DNA from: Flagellimonas allohymeniacidonis | GTDB taxonomy: Bacteria > Bacteroidota > Bacteroidia > Flavobacteriales > Flavobacteriaceae | NCBI RefSeq assembly: GCF_004296335.1 | Contig: NZ_SGIU01000001.1 | Coordinates: 411,290-475,289, forward strand | Length of the DNA: 64,000 nt | Reading direction: 5' to 3' | Program-made: the position numbers and the translations under genes | The notes under the pieces: model-generated | Databases searched by the model: none | What the model saw: only the letters and a program-made list of their open reading frames with translations | What the model was told of the DNA's origin: nothing | Part shown: piece by piece, positions 26,905 to 36,366 of the stretch | How positions within the stretch are numbered: the stretch's first letter is position 1 | How the letters are laid out: each line of letters starts with the position of its first letter

Positions 26905-27864
26905 TTAATTCTTGGAGGGATGATTCGGCAAAATCAACATATCACCCAATTTCCTATCCCATTCGGCAGGAAGTATGGGTCTATTTCCACCATCGGTATG
27001 AAACGTTATTTCACCGAAATACAACTTTCCATTCACGTCATACCAATCTATTCGAACATATGAAAAATCTTTTGCCAAAGATTCGGACAAAGAAATCATT
27101 TTTTGAAGATTTTGGGGTTTCTCAACGTCATAATCACTCGGATTGGTCAATTTCCCATTTTCTTTTGGTGAAGGCCACCGATATGGTTGTCTTTGCCATT
27201 CTTTATTGTAGAAGTTTCTACAGTGATTACCAGAAAATCTCCCGATATCTACCTGTAGCATGATAACCTCGCCATTAAAACAGTGCATTTTGTAGTCTTT
27301 GGCAGGATCCCCGTTTTGATCAAGCAATAATTTTTCAACAATTATTCGGGGTTCAATGTTTTTATACTGCCATTCTTTTGAGCTGTAATAGTAATTTTTT
27401 TTCAATCTTTTTCTTAGGCCCTTTTGGACTTGTTTCCAATCGATTGATGATTTATCCCTAACCATTATTCCTCCACCGCTATCATGGTTGGTCTTAATAA
27501 TAAAGGGATGATTGGGCATGTTTTCCGGAGCAATATCATTTGGGTCTTTGGACTGAAAATAAAGGGGGACAAGATATTCTTCCCCTATTCTTTTTTCAAT
27601 ATAGTCTCTTACAGCGTACTTGTCGGAACATATGGTATGCACGGGTGTTCTGTCATTTAATTTTAGCCAGACTATTTTCTCGTTCAATGTCTTGGGGTTC
27701 TCCAGATCAACCTCCCGATTAAAGGATTTTCTAAACCCGCGTTTTGCGAAAGCCTTTTCAGACATCACCCTATTCAAATAGAAATTATGGAGGTTTATAA
27801 ATTGTTGAATTACAATATGACCAACTTTTGTTCTCTTATATAGATATTTAAAAAGTTTTTTCAT
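26905..27864 (-). CDS. TupA-like ATP-grasp protein
   Basis: A 319-aa cytoplasmic protein of the ATP-grasp family named after TupA of teichuronopeptide synthesis. Typical features are NPKTLNEKIVWLKLNDRTP, CSDKYAVRDYIEKRIGEEYL, FIIKTNHDSGGGIMVRD (the ATP-grasp glycine-rich loop), EKLLLDQNGDPAKDYKMHCF, and FSYVRIDWYDVNGKLYFGEIT with the Mg-binding acidic residues. Such proteins are often annotated as glycosyltransferases, but the fold suggests carboxylate-amine ligation. In a locus rich in uronic acids, an amino acid-uronic acid ligase role is an attractive inference. It lies 9 nt after the upstream GT4 gene. Confidence 0.82.
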   Translation of the reverse strand: MKKLFKYLYKRTKVGHIVIQQFINLHNFYLNRVMSEKAFAKRGFRKSFNREVDLENPKTLNEKIVWLKLNDRTPVHTICSDKYAVRDYIEKRIGEEYLVPLYFQSKDPNDIAPENMPNHPFIIKTNHDSGGGIMVRDKSSIDWKQVQKGLRKRLKKNYYYSSKEWQYKNIEPRIIVEKLLLDQNGDPAKDYKMHCFNGEVIMLQVDIGRFSGNHCRNFYNKEWQRQPYRWPSPKENGKLTNPSDYDVEKPQNLQKMISLSESLAKDFSYVRIDWYDVNGKLYFGEITFHTDGGNRPILPAEWDRKLGDMLILPNHPSKN

Positions 27865-27873
27865 ACAGATCGG

Positions 27874-28962
27874 TTAGTTGTCTTTTTTAGTGGTACAATT
27901 GATGATTAAATCTTCATATTTGCCCAGAATAATATCTTGATGGTATTTATTCAACACTGAATCTGAAACAGCAGTGGCATCCCATTTTTGATTCAACGCT
28001 TTTTTGATATAATGAACGAATTCGGTATGGGATTTGGCAATGTAACCGTTGACTCCGTCTTCAACAATTTCGTTTATCCCTCCAGGAGCCTCAAAGGCAA
28101 CTACTGGTGTTCCAACAGCACAGCTCTCCAATAAAGCGTTTGGAAAACCCTCAACAAAGGAACCCTGAAGAAATAGATCATTTTTGGCCAAGTATTTGGG
28201 AACCTCATTTGTAAATGGAATGTGGGTAATACGGTCTTGGATTCCAAATTCCTTTACTTTTTCAAAAACATCGGGTTCCAGGGCGCCATTACCTATGATG
28301 GTATACTCAAAATCAAAATCCAATTCTTTAAGTGCTTTCAACAACCTTAAGTGTCCCTTTCTTGGTTCCAAACTACCCACTGTAATGAGTTTTTGAACAC
28401 CGTTGGTCGGTTTGACTTTTTTTTGCGGCACAAAATTTCTAGTAATGGGATTGTTTATTATAACCAATTTCGAAGTATTTATGGGAGAGTTATGCTTTAA
28501 CTCCTCATACATATCTTTAGATTGGCAAATTACGACATCCAGAAATCTGTACCCCAGTGTTTTAAATACCTTTGGATAGGACCTATTTGTTTTTTCAGGA
28601 TAATTTTTCAGAACGCTAGGTATATTGACCTCTCTTCCTATGAACGTAACTTTGGGAAACAAGGGGGCCATTAAACCCATAATGATATTTAAATGACTCA
28701 ATGCACTGATTACAACCTGAGGTTTTATTTTTTTCAGGGCCGAGTAAATGGCTGGTATGGATGACAGAACGCGTGGCTTGTTTAGGTAGAGTATTTCGAT
28801 GTTTTTCACATCGAACGCTTTGTCTTTTTCAAACCCCAGAACAATCAAAGTGACTTTGAATTTATCCTTGTTCAGATGCCCTGCCACGTAGGACATAACT
28901 CTCTCGGTACCTCCGGCGCATAAAGAGGGTATTACAAAGACAACGTTTATCCTATCAATCAT
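27874..28962 (-). CDS. Glycosyltransferase family 4
   Basis: A 362-aa GT4 enzyme from the ATG at 28962, giving the family N-terminus VVFVIPSLCAGGTERVMSYV. In-frame ATG at 28983 and TTG at 28998 would lengthen it by 7-12 residues and lie deeper inside the upstream polymerase gene. The donor half has LITVGSLEPRKGHLRLLKAL and QGSFVEGFPNALLESCAVGTPV with the E-x7-E pair. The chosen start overlaps the end of the Wzy-like gene by 8 nt, indicating translational coupling. Sugar specificity is unknown. Confidence 0.85.
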   Translation of the reverse strand: MIDRINVVFVIPSLCAGGTERVMSYVAGHLNKDKFKVTLIVLGFEKDKAFDVKNIEILYLNKPRVLSSIPAIYSALKKIKPQVVISALSHLNIIMGLMAPLFPKVTFIGREVNIPSVLKNYPEKTNRSYPKVFKTLGYRFLDVVICQSKDMYEELKHNSPINTSKLVIINNPITRNFVPQKKVKPTNGVQKLITVGSLEPRKGHLRLLKALKELDFDFEYTIIGNGALEPDVFEKVKEFGIQDRITHIPFTNEVPKYLAKNDLFLQGSFVEGFPNALLESCAVGTPVVAFEAPGGINEIVEDGVNGYIAKSHTEFVHYIKKALNQKWDATAVSDSVLNKYHQDIILGKYEDLIINCTTKKDN

Positions 28963-30097
28963 TTTTTTGGACTCCAGATTCATTTCGCTTAAATTCAATT
29001 AACCTTGCATAAAGGAACAAAGTGAAGAAGATGTTAGAGAACTTCTCAAAATAGGTGTGTCCCACGAGCAATGAGGTAACAACGACTATATTTAGAAAAA
29101 AATATTCGGGCTCTGAATTATAATAAAAAACACCTTTGATGAACAACGTCCCGATGATCCAAATTAAGACCAGAAAAGGTATAATTCCGGCCTCGCCAAT
29201 CACCATTAAATAGGTATTGTGAACCCCTGCCCATAGACCAAAATGCCTTCCTTGAAGTTTTCTGTAGCCATTTCCCAAAAAAGGCTTGTCAAGGATTATG
29301 TCGTAGTAGGTGGCCCAAGTATCTGCTCTTGAGTCGCGGTTTATTGTTTCTGTGTGAACTTGTTCTTCACTATCAAAAAGACTATTGAGCGCCTCAAATC
29401 GAGAAGTGTTTAATTTCAAACCTTCGCCCCCAAAGGTTAATATCAGAACCAATACGGCTACACCAATAGCAGGTGTGACCATGTTTTTCTTGCTTTTGAC
29501 CATACCCAATAGGTTCATCAAAATCCAGATGGAAAAGAAATATCGTGACAGTGTCAACAAACCTGCAAAGGAGAAAACAAGTTGTCCGAGTAGCTTTAGT
29601 TTGCTATTCTTGATGCCATAACTGATTGAGAAACCTGATAAGCATATTATTGCGGCATAGTTTGGGTTTAGGTAAAATCCACTGAACCTCCCATAGTTAC
29701 TGCCAAAGTGTGCGTCTATATTGGCAAAAAACACAGAGTGACATACAACACTTAAGGCTCCAAAAATTAGAATGACATAGATTTCATTAAGGGTTGTTTT
29801 TCTGGCCAAGTCTGCACAACAAACAACAATCAATATGAATTTGATAAAGTTGGTGAAAAATTCCCTGTCGCTTACTCCAGTATAGTTCAATCCTGCAAGG
29901 GTGTAATAAGTAAGGCCCAAAATGATGAATGGCCACATAAGCCCTTTTTTGTCTTTGTTCAAAATGTAGTAAACCATGGCTAAAGCAATGGTGAGATAGC
30001 TTGTGGCGGATCCCATGGCAGGGCTGATATAAAACAGTGCGAAGGTTGGAAACCCCCACAGAATTAATATCAAAATGATGTATTTTAAAATCTTCAC
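28955..30097 (-). CDS. wzy: O-antigen ligase/polymerase-type membrane protein (Wzy-like)
   Basis: A 380-aa inner-membrane protein with about 10-11 hydrophobic helices. A large periplasmic loop (about residues 225-300) contains SRADTWATYYDIILDKPFLG, an ending GNGYR, and HNTYLMVIGEAGIIPFLVLI, the pattern of the Wzy_C/O-antigen-ligase domain. It probably polymerises the flipped lipid-linked repeat units on the periplasmic side. It is directly abutted by the flippase gene, a classic Wzx-Wzy arrangement; since no other polymerase is seen, it is the likely polymerase and not a lipid A-core ligase. Confidence 0.82.
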   Translation of the reverse strand: MKILKYIILILILWGFPTFALFYISPAMGSATSYLTIALAMVYYILNKDKKGLMWPFIILGLTYYTLAGLNYTGVSDREFFTNFIKFILIVVCCADLARKTTLNEIYVILIFGALSVVCHSVFFANIDAHFGSNYGRFSGFYLNPNYAAIICLSGFSISYGIKNSKLKLLGQLVFSFAGLLTLSRYFFSIWILMNLLGMVKSKKNMVTPAIGVAVLVLILTFGGEGLKLNTSRFEALNSLFDSEEQVHTETINRDSRADTWATYYDIILDKPFLGNGYRKLQGRHFGLWAGVHNTYLMVIGEAGIIPFLVLIWIIGTLFIKGVFYYNSEPEYFFLNIVVVTSLLVGHTYFEKFSNIFFTLFLYARLIEFKRNESGVQKND

Positions 30098-31447
30098 CTA
30101 TTCCCTGTTAACTCGATTATTCAACCTAATGGTATACCGAAGTAATATTAAAAACCTAATAATGACCACACATGTGGTACAAATGGCAATTCCATATACC
30201 CCGTAGAGCTTCATAAATATGATATCCAAGACTACGTTGAGGGAAGCTCCAATCAAGGAGACCAAAGCCATGAAATTGTTCTTGTTGATGCTGGTTAAAA
30301 AGTTCACCAATACCATTCCACTAATAGTAAAAGGTACATAAATCAAAAATATTGTTTGCACTTTGCTTACAATCTCGGTGCTCTCCGCTGTAAATGAATT
30401 CCGTTCAAACAGAATTTTCACCAAAGGATTGGATAAGGCAATGAAAACAATGGTTGCCATTAGGCTTATTACAAACAAATGGCGCAATATTTTAAACAGT
30501 GATTGAAAGGCCAATTTCTCGCTCTGTACCGCCTGCTTTGAGAAAAAGGGCAAAAGGACACTATTTATGGCAACAATGGCAATAGTGGTTAGTAAGGCTG
30601 GAACTTTTAGACCAAAATTAAGCGCTGCAATGGACCCAATGGCCAACTGTGCCGCAAAAAACTGATCGGTAACAGGTAATAATCCCGTCAAAAACCCTGA
30701 AGATACCTTGGCAGGAAGCTGAGCAAACATGAGCTTCACATTTTCCGATTTGAAATTGGGAACTCCGAGTATCAGTATTTTTTTTCTCGTGGCGAACACC
30801 AACAGCACAAGTAACTGCAAAAAGCTACCTATTAGAGTGCCCAAAGCCAATGCCAATTCGGGCGCTGAGTCTTTCAGTCCAAGGATAGCCAACAGGATTG
30901 CTATTGGGATAAGTATTCCGCTCATAACCGGAATTACAAATTCGTTGTTTAAGTGCAAAAGTTTTGAAATCAACGAAGAAATTCCCCATAGCACTATGCA
31001 GGGTACAACATAGTAGAATTGAGATTTAATAAGTTGATAATAGATATCGGTATGACCCTTAAAAAAAAACTCCACGTAGACATCGGTGACCAAAACCGAT
31101 ACCACAGTAAAGAACAACGATATACCTAAGGTTATCGCAAAACCATTTGCCTGAAATGCGCCAAGTTTATTAGAGACTTTTGACTCACGCACATAATTTG
31201 GAATGAATACAGTACCAATGGCACTTAAAAAAACGTTGTTGATAAAGTTGGGAATCAATACAGCGATATAGAAGGTATCCAGTATCTCCGATAAGCCATA
31301 CGTAGAAGCAATAACTGTTTCTTTGAAAAAACCAAACCCCTTGACGATCATAGTCAAAACGCCAATCAACATTACATTCCTTGAGACGGGGTTTTTTAAA
31401 TAACCCATCCCTTTGGAAATCATAAGCTGTATGGAAGGAATTTTCAA
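30098..31447 (-). CDS. MurJ/MviN-like lipid-linked oligosaccharide flippase (Wzx role)
   Basis: A 449-aa membrane protein with about 13-14 helices in the MOP superfamily. The N-terminal GFGFFKETVIASTYGLSEILDTFYIAVLIPNF-like region (residues about 36-68) is the MurJ/MviN hallmark, including the conserved Arg/Lys-Glu and Asp residues. A separate housekeeping MurJ is expected elsewhere; here, fused end to end with the Wzy-like gene, it most likely serves as the Wzx flippase. MurJ-like exporters in polysaccharide loci are known. Spacing to the upstream GT4 gene is 43 nt. Confidence 0.82.
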   Translation of the reverse strand: MKIPSIQLMISKGMGYLKNPVSRNVMLIGVLTMIVKGFGFFKETVIASTYGLSEILDTFYIAVLIPNFINNVFLSAIGTVFIPNYVRESKVSNKLGAFQANGFAITLGISLFFTVVSVLVTDVYVEFFFKGHTDIYYQLIKSQFYYVVPCIVLWGISSLISKLLHLNNEFVIPVMSGILIPIAILLAILGLKDSAPELALALGTLIGSFLQLLVLLVFATRKKILILGVPNFKSENVKLMFAQLPAKVSSGFLTGLLPVTDQFFAAQLAIGSIAALNFGLKVPALLTTIAIVAINSVLLPFFSKQAVQSEKLAFQSLFKILRHLFVISLMATIVFIALSNPLVKILFERNSFTAESTEIVSKVQTIFLIYVPFTISGMVLVNFLTSINKNNFMALVSLIGASLNVVLDIIFMKLYGVYGIAICTTCVVIIRFLILLRYTIRLNNRVNRE

Positions 31448-31490
31448 AATATTCAGGTTTTAAGCTTAGCTCGGCTTTGGTAAAAGCTTT

Positions 31491-32603
31491 CTACAACGCC
31501 TTTGTTTTTATTTTTTGGATTAATTTTTCTATAACACTTTTCCATTGATTTGTAACCGGACCAACTTCAAAATAAGTTGTGCTCTTAACGGCCTCGTTTC
31601 CCAATTGCTCTCGAAAAGACTTATTTGAAATTAGAGTGTTCAACCTTTCCTCCAATTGTTTTTGAGATTCAATGGGAATTAGAAAACCGTTTTCTCCATC
31701 TGTAATCAATTTTGAGGGTCCTGTAGGGCAATCGGTGGATATGCAGGGCAGGCCAAAATGCATTGCCTCCAACAAGGCATTAGGAAATCCTTCATATTTT
31801 GAAGGAAAGGCAAAAATGGATGCTTTGTTATAGTAATAGGGCATATTGTTGGTGTTGCCCACCAGTTGTACTTTATTTTCTAGGTTCAGTTCCCCAATAA
31901 GAAGCTCATACTCCTTTCTTTTTTCACCTTCACCAATAATTACAAGCTGCCAGTCTTTATTATCAATACGGGAGAAGGCTTTTATCAATGTATCCTGCGA
32001 TTTTTGCGGTGTTAATCGACCTACGTTTAGGATAACGTTTTCCTTTTTAGAAGTGAAGTCAACGGAGTTTGTTATCTCTGGCGCAATGGGATTGGGCAAA
32101 ATGATTATCTTTTTTTCAGGCACATTGGGCTTGAAATAGTCCTTGATTTCTTCAGTCTGAACGACAAGAAAATCGGATTTTCGATATAACAATCGCCTTA
32201 AAGTTTTCCACATTTTTGGAGTCTTTTCAAATAATGGAAAAATACGCTCGCTAACAATGCAAGGAATTCTATTTCTCTTTGAAGCAAGAATAGTTAGAAT
32301 GTTTGCACTTGTAATAAATCCTAAAAGCAGTTGAATCTTTTCTTCTTTGACAATGGATGAGATTTTTCTGTAAAGCTGAAAATTACTTGTTATGGCCTGC
32401 AAAGGGTTCTTGCTTGGCGCAATACTTTCCTTGCAATACAGAATTTTGACATTTTCATTAACCTGGTAATAGGGTTCGGACTTGACCAGTGTAATAATGT
32501 AAACTATATAGGATTTACTCAATTCGTTGGCCAAAGTGGTCACCACTCGTTCCGCACCCCCAGGGGATAAAGACCCAATCACAAACGAAATTTTCTTCTT
32601 CAT
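31491..32603 (-). CDS. Glycosyltransferase family 4
   Basis: A 370-aa GT4 enzyme: N-terminal VIGSLSPGGAERVVTTLANEL, donor half ILNVGRLTPQKSQDTLIKAF and FPSKYEGFPNALLEAMHFGLPCI with the E-x7-E pair, and STDCPTGPSKLI following. It transfers a sugar from a nucleotide donor to the lipid-linked unit; specificity is not predictable. It is the first glycosyltransferase of the minus-strand block, with the SGNH-like gene 69 nt upstream. Confidence 0.88.
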   Translation of the reverse strand: MKKKISFVIGSLSPGGAERVVTTLANELSKSYIVYIITLVKSEPYYQVNENVKILYCKESIAPSKNPLQAITSNFQLYRKISSIVKEEKIQLLLGFITSANILTILASKRNRIPCIVSERIFPLFEKTPKMWKTLRRLLYRKSDFLVVQTEEIKDYFKPNVPEKKIIILPNPIAPEITNSVDFTSKKENVILNVGRLTPQKSQDTLIKAFSRIDNKDWQLVIIGEGEKRKEYELLIGELNLENKVQLVGNTNNMPYYYNKASIFAFPSKYEGFPNALLEAMHFGLPCISTDCPTGPSKLITDGENGFLIPIESQKQLEERLNTLISNKSFREQLGNEAVKSTTYFEVGPVTNQWKSVIEKLIQKIKTKAL

Positions 32604-32672
32604 TAAGGTGAGGTTTTTGAGCTAGTGGTTCACATTGGTTTCTTTGGGCACATGCAATAAATAATTGCCCTT

Positions 32673-33590
32673 CTAATTCTGAAATTTGGTTTTGATTTTG
32701 TTGGGTTTAATATCTTGAATGAGGTGTTCCGTGAACTTTTTGGCACCTTTATGGTTTAGATGGTTCATATCTTGGTAATCCGAATCCGAGAGTTTAAAAA
32801 AGGAATAATCCAAAAAGGTAACATCTTTAAGATTTGAGCTATAAAAATCATACAACAACTCAAATTCTTTCTTTTTCTTCTCATTGTTTAAATACACTTC
32901 ATGTATTGGGGTACTTATTAAAAGGAGTGTTATGCCATTGCTTCTACAAAAATCAACGATATCGAAAAAATTCTCTTTCTCAACTTGGGAATACTCAAGT
33001 GCACGTTGGACGTTGTTCCTCTGAAAACGCTCGATGCTTTCCGCCAATTTATTTCTATTCGAATATTGAAACTTCCCCAAATCCCTTTCTTTTATCCCTC
33101 CCTTTAAAAGTAATTTTATAGAATATTTTGGCATTTCCAATATTCCTTGAAACACTGCCAACGGCTTGGATTTTAGAAAGAACTTGAAATCTTTAAAGGA
33201 CATCAAATCTGTGTAAATCCTAAACTTACTTTTAACATGAGAGGAATTTAGCAACCACCTTTCATCATATTCTGTAAGCAAATTATGGTTGGAAAAAGCG
33301 AGAAGCAACGTGTCAATCTGAGGGTTTTCTTGCTTCATCCGTTTAATTTTCATGAGGGAATAAATATAGGAATCGGCGCTGTGTGAAAGGTTTACACTGT
33401 TTTTCCAAATCGAATCGTTGATGGCATACTCTGTATGCGAATCTCCTAAGATCAGAATATTTTGATGAGGTTCCAGTTTGTATCCATTGAGTTTTAGCAA
33501 AAAAGAATTGAAGAAAAAAGAAACTATGCATACCAACAGAAATATGCCCAAAAACTTTAAACAACCCCTTATGAATTTTCTTATGTCCAT
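32673..33590 (-). CDS. Membrane-anchored SGNH-like O-acyltransferase partner, copy 2
   Basis: A 305-aa protein with one N-terminal membrane helix (about residues 9-33) and an extracytoplasmic domain. LILGDSHTEYAIND supplies an SGNH block I with GDS, and the C-terminal MNHLNHKGAKKFTEHL supplies a His-containing block V. It is 12 nt downstream of the second MBOAT gene, mirroring the 12.7-15.1 kb pair. It probably transfers an acyl group from the MBOAT to the polymer. It is only distantly similar to copy 1, so the two pairs may modify different positions. Confidence 0.72.
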   Translation of the reverse strand: MDIRKFIRGCLKFLGIFLLVCIVSFFFNSFLLKLNGYKLEPHQNILILGDSHTEYAINDSIWKNSVNLSHSADSYIYSLMKIKRMKQENPQIDTLLLAFSNHNLLTEYDERWLLNSSHVKSKFRIYTDLMSFKDFKFFLKSKPLAVFQGILEMPKYSIKLLLKGGIKERDLGKFQYSNRNKLAESIERFQRNNVQRALEYSQVEKENFFDIVDFCRSNGITLLLISTPIHEVYLNNEKKKKEFELLYDFYSSNLKDVTFLDYSFFKLSDSDYQDMNHLNHKGAKKFTEHLIQDIKPNKIKTKFQN

Positions 33591-33602
33591 GACAATTAAA
33601 AG

Positions 33603-35045
33603 TTAGAACTGAAAGTATATGAAATCCTGCTGGGCCCCTCCATACCAGAACAATGAAAAGAACAATAGTACATATAAAGACCACCTGAAATGCCTAGGAA
33701 GTTTACCTTGGGTAAATTCAAGAGCGTGCTTTCTGTTTCTTTGGAACCATTCAACGCAAATCATAAAAGCTATAAAGAACAGCGTAATCAACCATTCTTG
33801 AAAGTTTGCAGGAATTGAAAAAATGGAAAAGGTAAATGTCTTTTTAATGTACAACACGGCATCGGTAACACTGGGAGCTCTAAAAAATACCCAGGCCAAA
33901 AGGGTAAGCATGAACGTAACCAGAATTTGAAACAGCTCTGTTACGGAAGAGAAAATTTTGCCTTCGGCAACGGTGTCCGTATGAATGCGATTTTTATTCA
34001 GCAACATAATCGGAACAAAATACAGTGCGTTCAAAAATCCCCAAGCAATGAACGTCCAATTAGCTCCATGCCAAAAACCGCTTACTACAAAAATTACAAA
34101 GACATTTCTAATTTTTTTACCAATTCCACCCCTGCTACCGCCAATGGGGATGTATAAATAATCCCTGAACCACGTAGAAAGGGAAATATGCCATCTTCGC
34201 CAAAATTCGGCAATATCTCTTGAGAAATAGGGAAATGCAAAGTTTTGCATTAGTTTAAAACCAAACAAACGGGAAACTCCGATGGCTATATCTGAATATC
34301 CTGAAAAGTCGCCGTAGATCTGAAGGGCAAAAAAGAAAGCTCCAAAAACCAATGTGCTCCCAGAAAGGTCTGCGTAATTTTCAAAAATAATATTGGCAAA
34401 GCGTGCACAATTATCCGCTATGACCACTTTTTTAAAAAGTCCCCACAAAATTTGTCGCATCCCATCCACTGCTTCGGAATACACGAAGACTCGTTTTTTG
34501 TAGAACTGGGGAAGGAGGTTGGTTGCCCGTTCAATAGGACCGGCCACCAACTGCGGAAAAAAGCTGACGAAGGCGAAAAAAGAAACTATGTTTTTGGTCG
34601 GCTTTAACTTGCCATTGTATACATCGATGGTATAGCTCAAGGTCTGAAATGTATAAAAGCTGATACCAACAGGCAGAATGATATTCAAGGAACTTGCCCC
34701 GATATCTCTTCCGAAGAAAGTAAATGCTTCAACAAAATTCTCTAGAAAGAAATTATAATATTTAAAGAACCCTAAAAATCCCAAGTTGACCACCAGACTT
34801 GCCAACAGAAGTAGATTTCGGGCTCTCTGAGCTTGTGTCCTTGATAGTAAAAGGCCGACGGAGTAATCTACCAAACTACTAAAGACAATAAGCAGAAGAA
34901 ACCTAGGATCCCACCAGCCATAAAAAAAGTAGCTCGCAACAACCAACAGCACATTTTGAACAGTTATGTTCTTATGAAAAACAAACCAGTATAACAGGAA
35001 GACTACTGGCAGGAAAATGGCAAAATCTACAGAGTTAAATAGCAT
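33603..35045 (-). CDS. MBOAT-family O-acyltransferase (AlgI-like), copy 2
   Basis: A 480-aa integral membrane acyltransferase, a close paralogue of the gene at 12695-14140: LPVGISFYTFQTLSYTIDVY, FPQLVAGPIERATNLLPQ, FWRRWHISLSTWFRDYLYIP and SGFWHGANWTF are shared, and the catalytic His is again H326. It acts in the inner membrane to pass acyl groups outwards. It lies 38 nt after the TviB-type gene. Retention of two copies, each with its own SGNH partner, argues for two acylation steps. Confidence 0.92.
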   Translation of the reverse strand: MLFNSVDFAIFLPVVFLLYWFVFHKNITVQNVLLVVASYFFYGWWDPRFLLLIVFSSLVDYSVGLLLSRTQAQRARNLLLLASLVVNLGFLGFFKYYNFFLENFVEAFTFFGRDIGASSLNIILPVGISFYTFQTLSYTIDVYNGKLKPTKNIVSFFAFVSFFPQLVAGPIERATNLLPQFYKKRVFVYSEAVDGMRQILWGLFKKVVIADNCARFANIIFENYADLSGSTLVFGAFFFALQIYGDFSGYSDIAIGVSRLFGFKLMQNFAFPYFSRDIAEFWRRWHISLSTWFRDYLYIPIGGSRGGIGKKIRNVFVIFVVSGFWHGANWTFIAWGFLNALYFVPIMLLNKNRIHTDTVAEGKIFSSVTELFQILVTFMLTLLAWVFFRAPSVTDAVLYIKKTFTFSIFSIPANFQEWLITLFFIAFMICVEWFQRNRKHALEFTQGKLPRHFRWSLYVLLFFSLFWYGGAQQDFIYFQF

Positions 35046-35083
35046 TTGGGTTGGTTTTAATACTTCAGATCAAGGATTTTGAT

Positions 35084-36361
35084 TTAAAGTCTGCCATCAA
35101 GTCTACTTTGTAAGACCCCTTTTACGTCATACAACACGCCATTTTCTTTCAAATGGGAATTCCAGTCGGTACTCAAAAATTCTTTATGGGCAACAGCAAG
35201 TACAATGCTATCATATTTGGCACCAAGCAAAACATTGCTTGAGCTGAGCCCGTATTCATACTTTACCTCTTCAACAGATACCCAGGGATCATAAATGTCC
35301 ACATCTGCACCATATTGCGCCAAGTTATTTATCACGTCTACTGTTTTGGTGTTGCGTACATCAGGGCAATTTTCCTTAAAAGTGATGCCGAGGACAAGAA
35401 TTTTGGAACCCTTTACCTTAATATCCTTTTGTATCATTAGCTTAACGATTTCTGAAGCGACATATTTACCCATGCCATCGTTCATTCTTCGTCCTGCAAG
35501 GATTATTTCAGGGTGATACCCGTATTCTTGTGATTTTTGTGCTAAATAATAAGGGTCCACTCCAATGCAATGTCCACCCACCAATCCGGGTTTGAAGGAA
35601 AGAAAATTCCACTTTGTGCTAGCAGCGGCCAATACTTCGTGGGTATCTATGTCCATCAAGTTGAATATTTTAGCCAATTCATTTACGAAAGCTATATTGA
35701 TATCCCTTTGAGAATTCTCTATTACCTTTGCCGCTTCCGCAACCTTGATGGTACTGGCCAAGTAGGTGCCTGCCTCAATGACGGAGGCGTATAGGTCGTC
35801 TACTTTTTTCGCCATTTCTGGGGTAGAACCCGAGGTTACTTTTAGGATTTTTTCTACCGTATGCTCTTTATCACCGGGATTGATTCGCTCAGGAGAATAT
35901 CCAACGAAAAAATCTTCATTGAGCGTTAAACCACTGTGCTTTTCTAGAATGGGAGCGCACTCGTCCTCTGTGACACCTGGGTAGACCGTGGATTCGTAAA
36001 TGACCAAATCTCCTTTCTTCAATACTTTTCCAACGGTTTCACTTGCTTTGAAAAGTGGAGTCAGTATAGGTCTTTTCGTGTCATCAATAGGTGTAGGAAC
36101 TGTAACGATGAAAACGTTACAATCGGACATTTCCTCCGAAGTATCGGTACAATAGAGTCCATTTTCGCCTGCGTCTTTGGCTCTTAGTACGGACTTTAAG
36201 CTTTCTTCAGAAACCTCCATAGTACTGTCTGTCCCATTCATTATCTCCCTTATACGCCCAGAATTGATATCAAAACCTGTTACCCTATATTTTGTGGCAA
36301 ACAAGCGCGCTAGCGGTAGCCCAACGTATCCTAGACCTATGATGGCAATTTTCTGTTCCAT
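35084..36361 (-). CDS. tviB: TviB/WbpO-type UDP-N-acetylhexosamine 6-dehydrogenase
   Basis: A 425-aa nucleotide-sugar dehydrogenase oxidising C6 of UDP-GlcNAc or UDP-GalNAc to the uronic acid with two NAD+. The N-terminal Rossmann loop is [26 protein letters not shown] and [12 protein letters not shown] are typical of the TviB/WbpO branch; the catalytic Cys is in [12 protein letters not shown] (near residue 263). The C-terminal domain has [16 protein letters not shown]. Together with the TviC/WbpP-type epimerase at 37.7 kb it predicts UDP-GalNAcA or UDP-GlcNAcA. It lies 5 nt from ugd. Confidence 0.88.
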   Translation of the reverse strand: MEQKIAIIGLGYVGLPLARLFATKYRVTGFDINSGRIREIMNGTDSTMEVSEESLKSVLRAKDAGENGLYCTDTSEEMSDCNVFIVTVPTPIDDTKRPILTPLFKASETVGKVLKKGDLVIYESTVYPGVTEDECAPILEKHSGLTLNEDFFVGYSPERINPGDKEHTVEKILKVTSGSTPEMAKKVDDLYASVIEAGTYLASTIKVAEAAKVIENSQRDINIAFVNELAKIFNLMDIDTHEVLAAASTKWNFLSFKPGLVGGHCIGVDPYYLAQKSQEYGYHPEIILAGRRMNDGMGKYVASEIVKLMIQKDIKVKGSKILVLGITFKENCPDVRNTKTVDVINNLAQYGADVDIYDPWVSVEEVKYEYGLSSSNVLLGAKYDSIVLAVAHKEFLSTDWNSHLKENGVLYDVKGVLQSRLDGRL

Positions 36362-36366
36362 TCAGA

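Noticed and set aside
30098-31447. Call of the MurJ-like gene as the essential lipid II flippase murJ
   Set aside because: It directly abuts the Wzy-like gene within a glycan operon, so a Wzx-like role is more likely; I therefore gave no murJ symbol.
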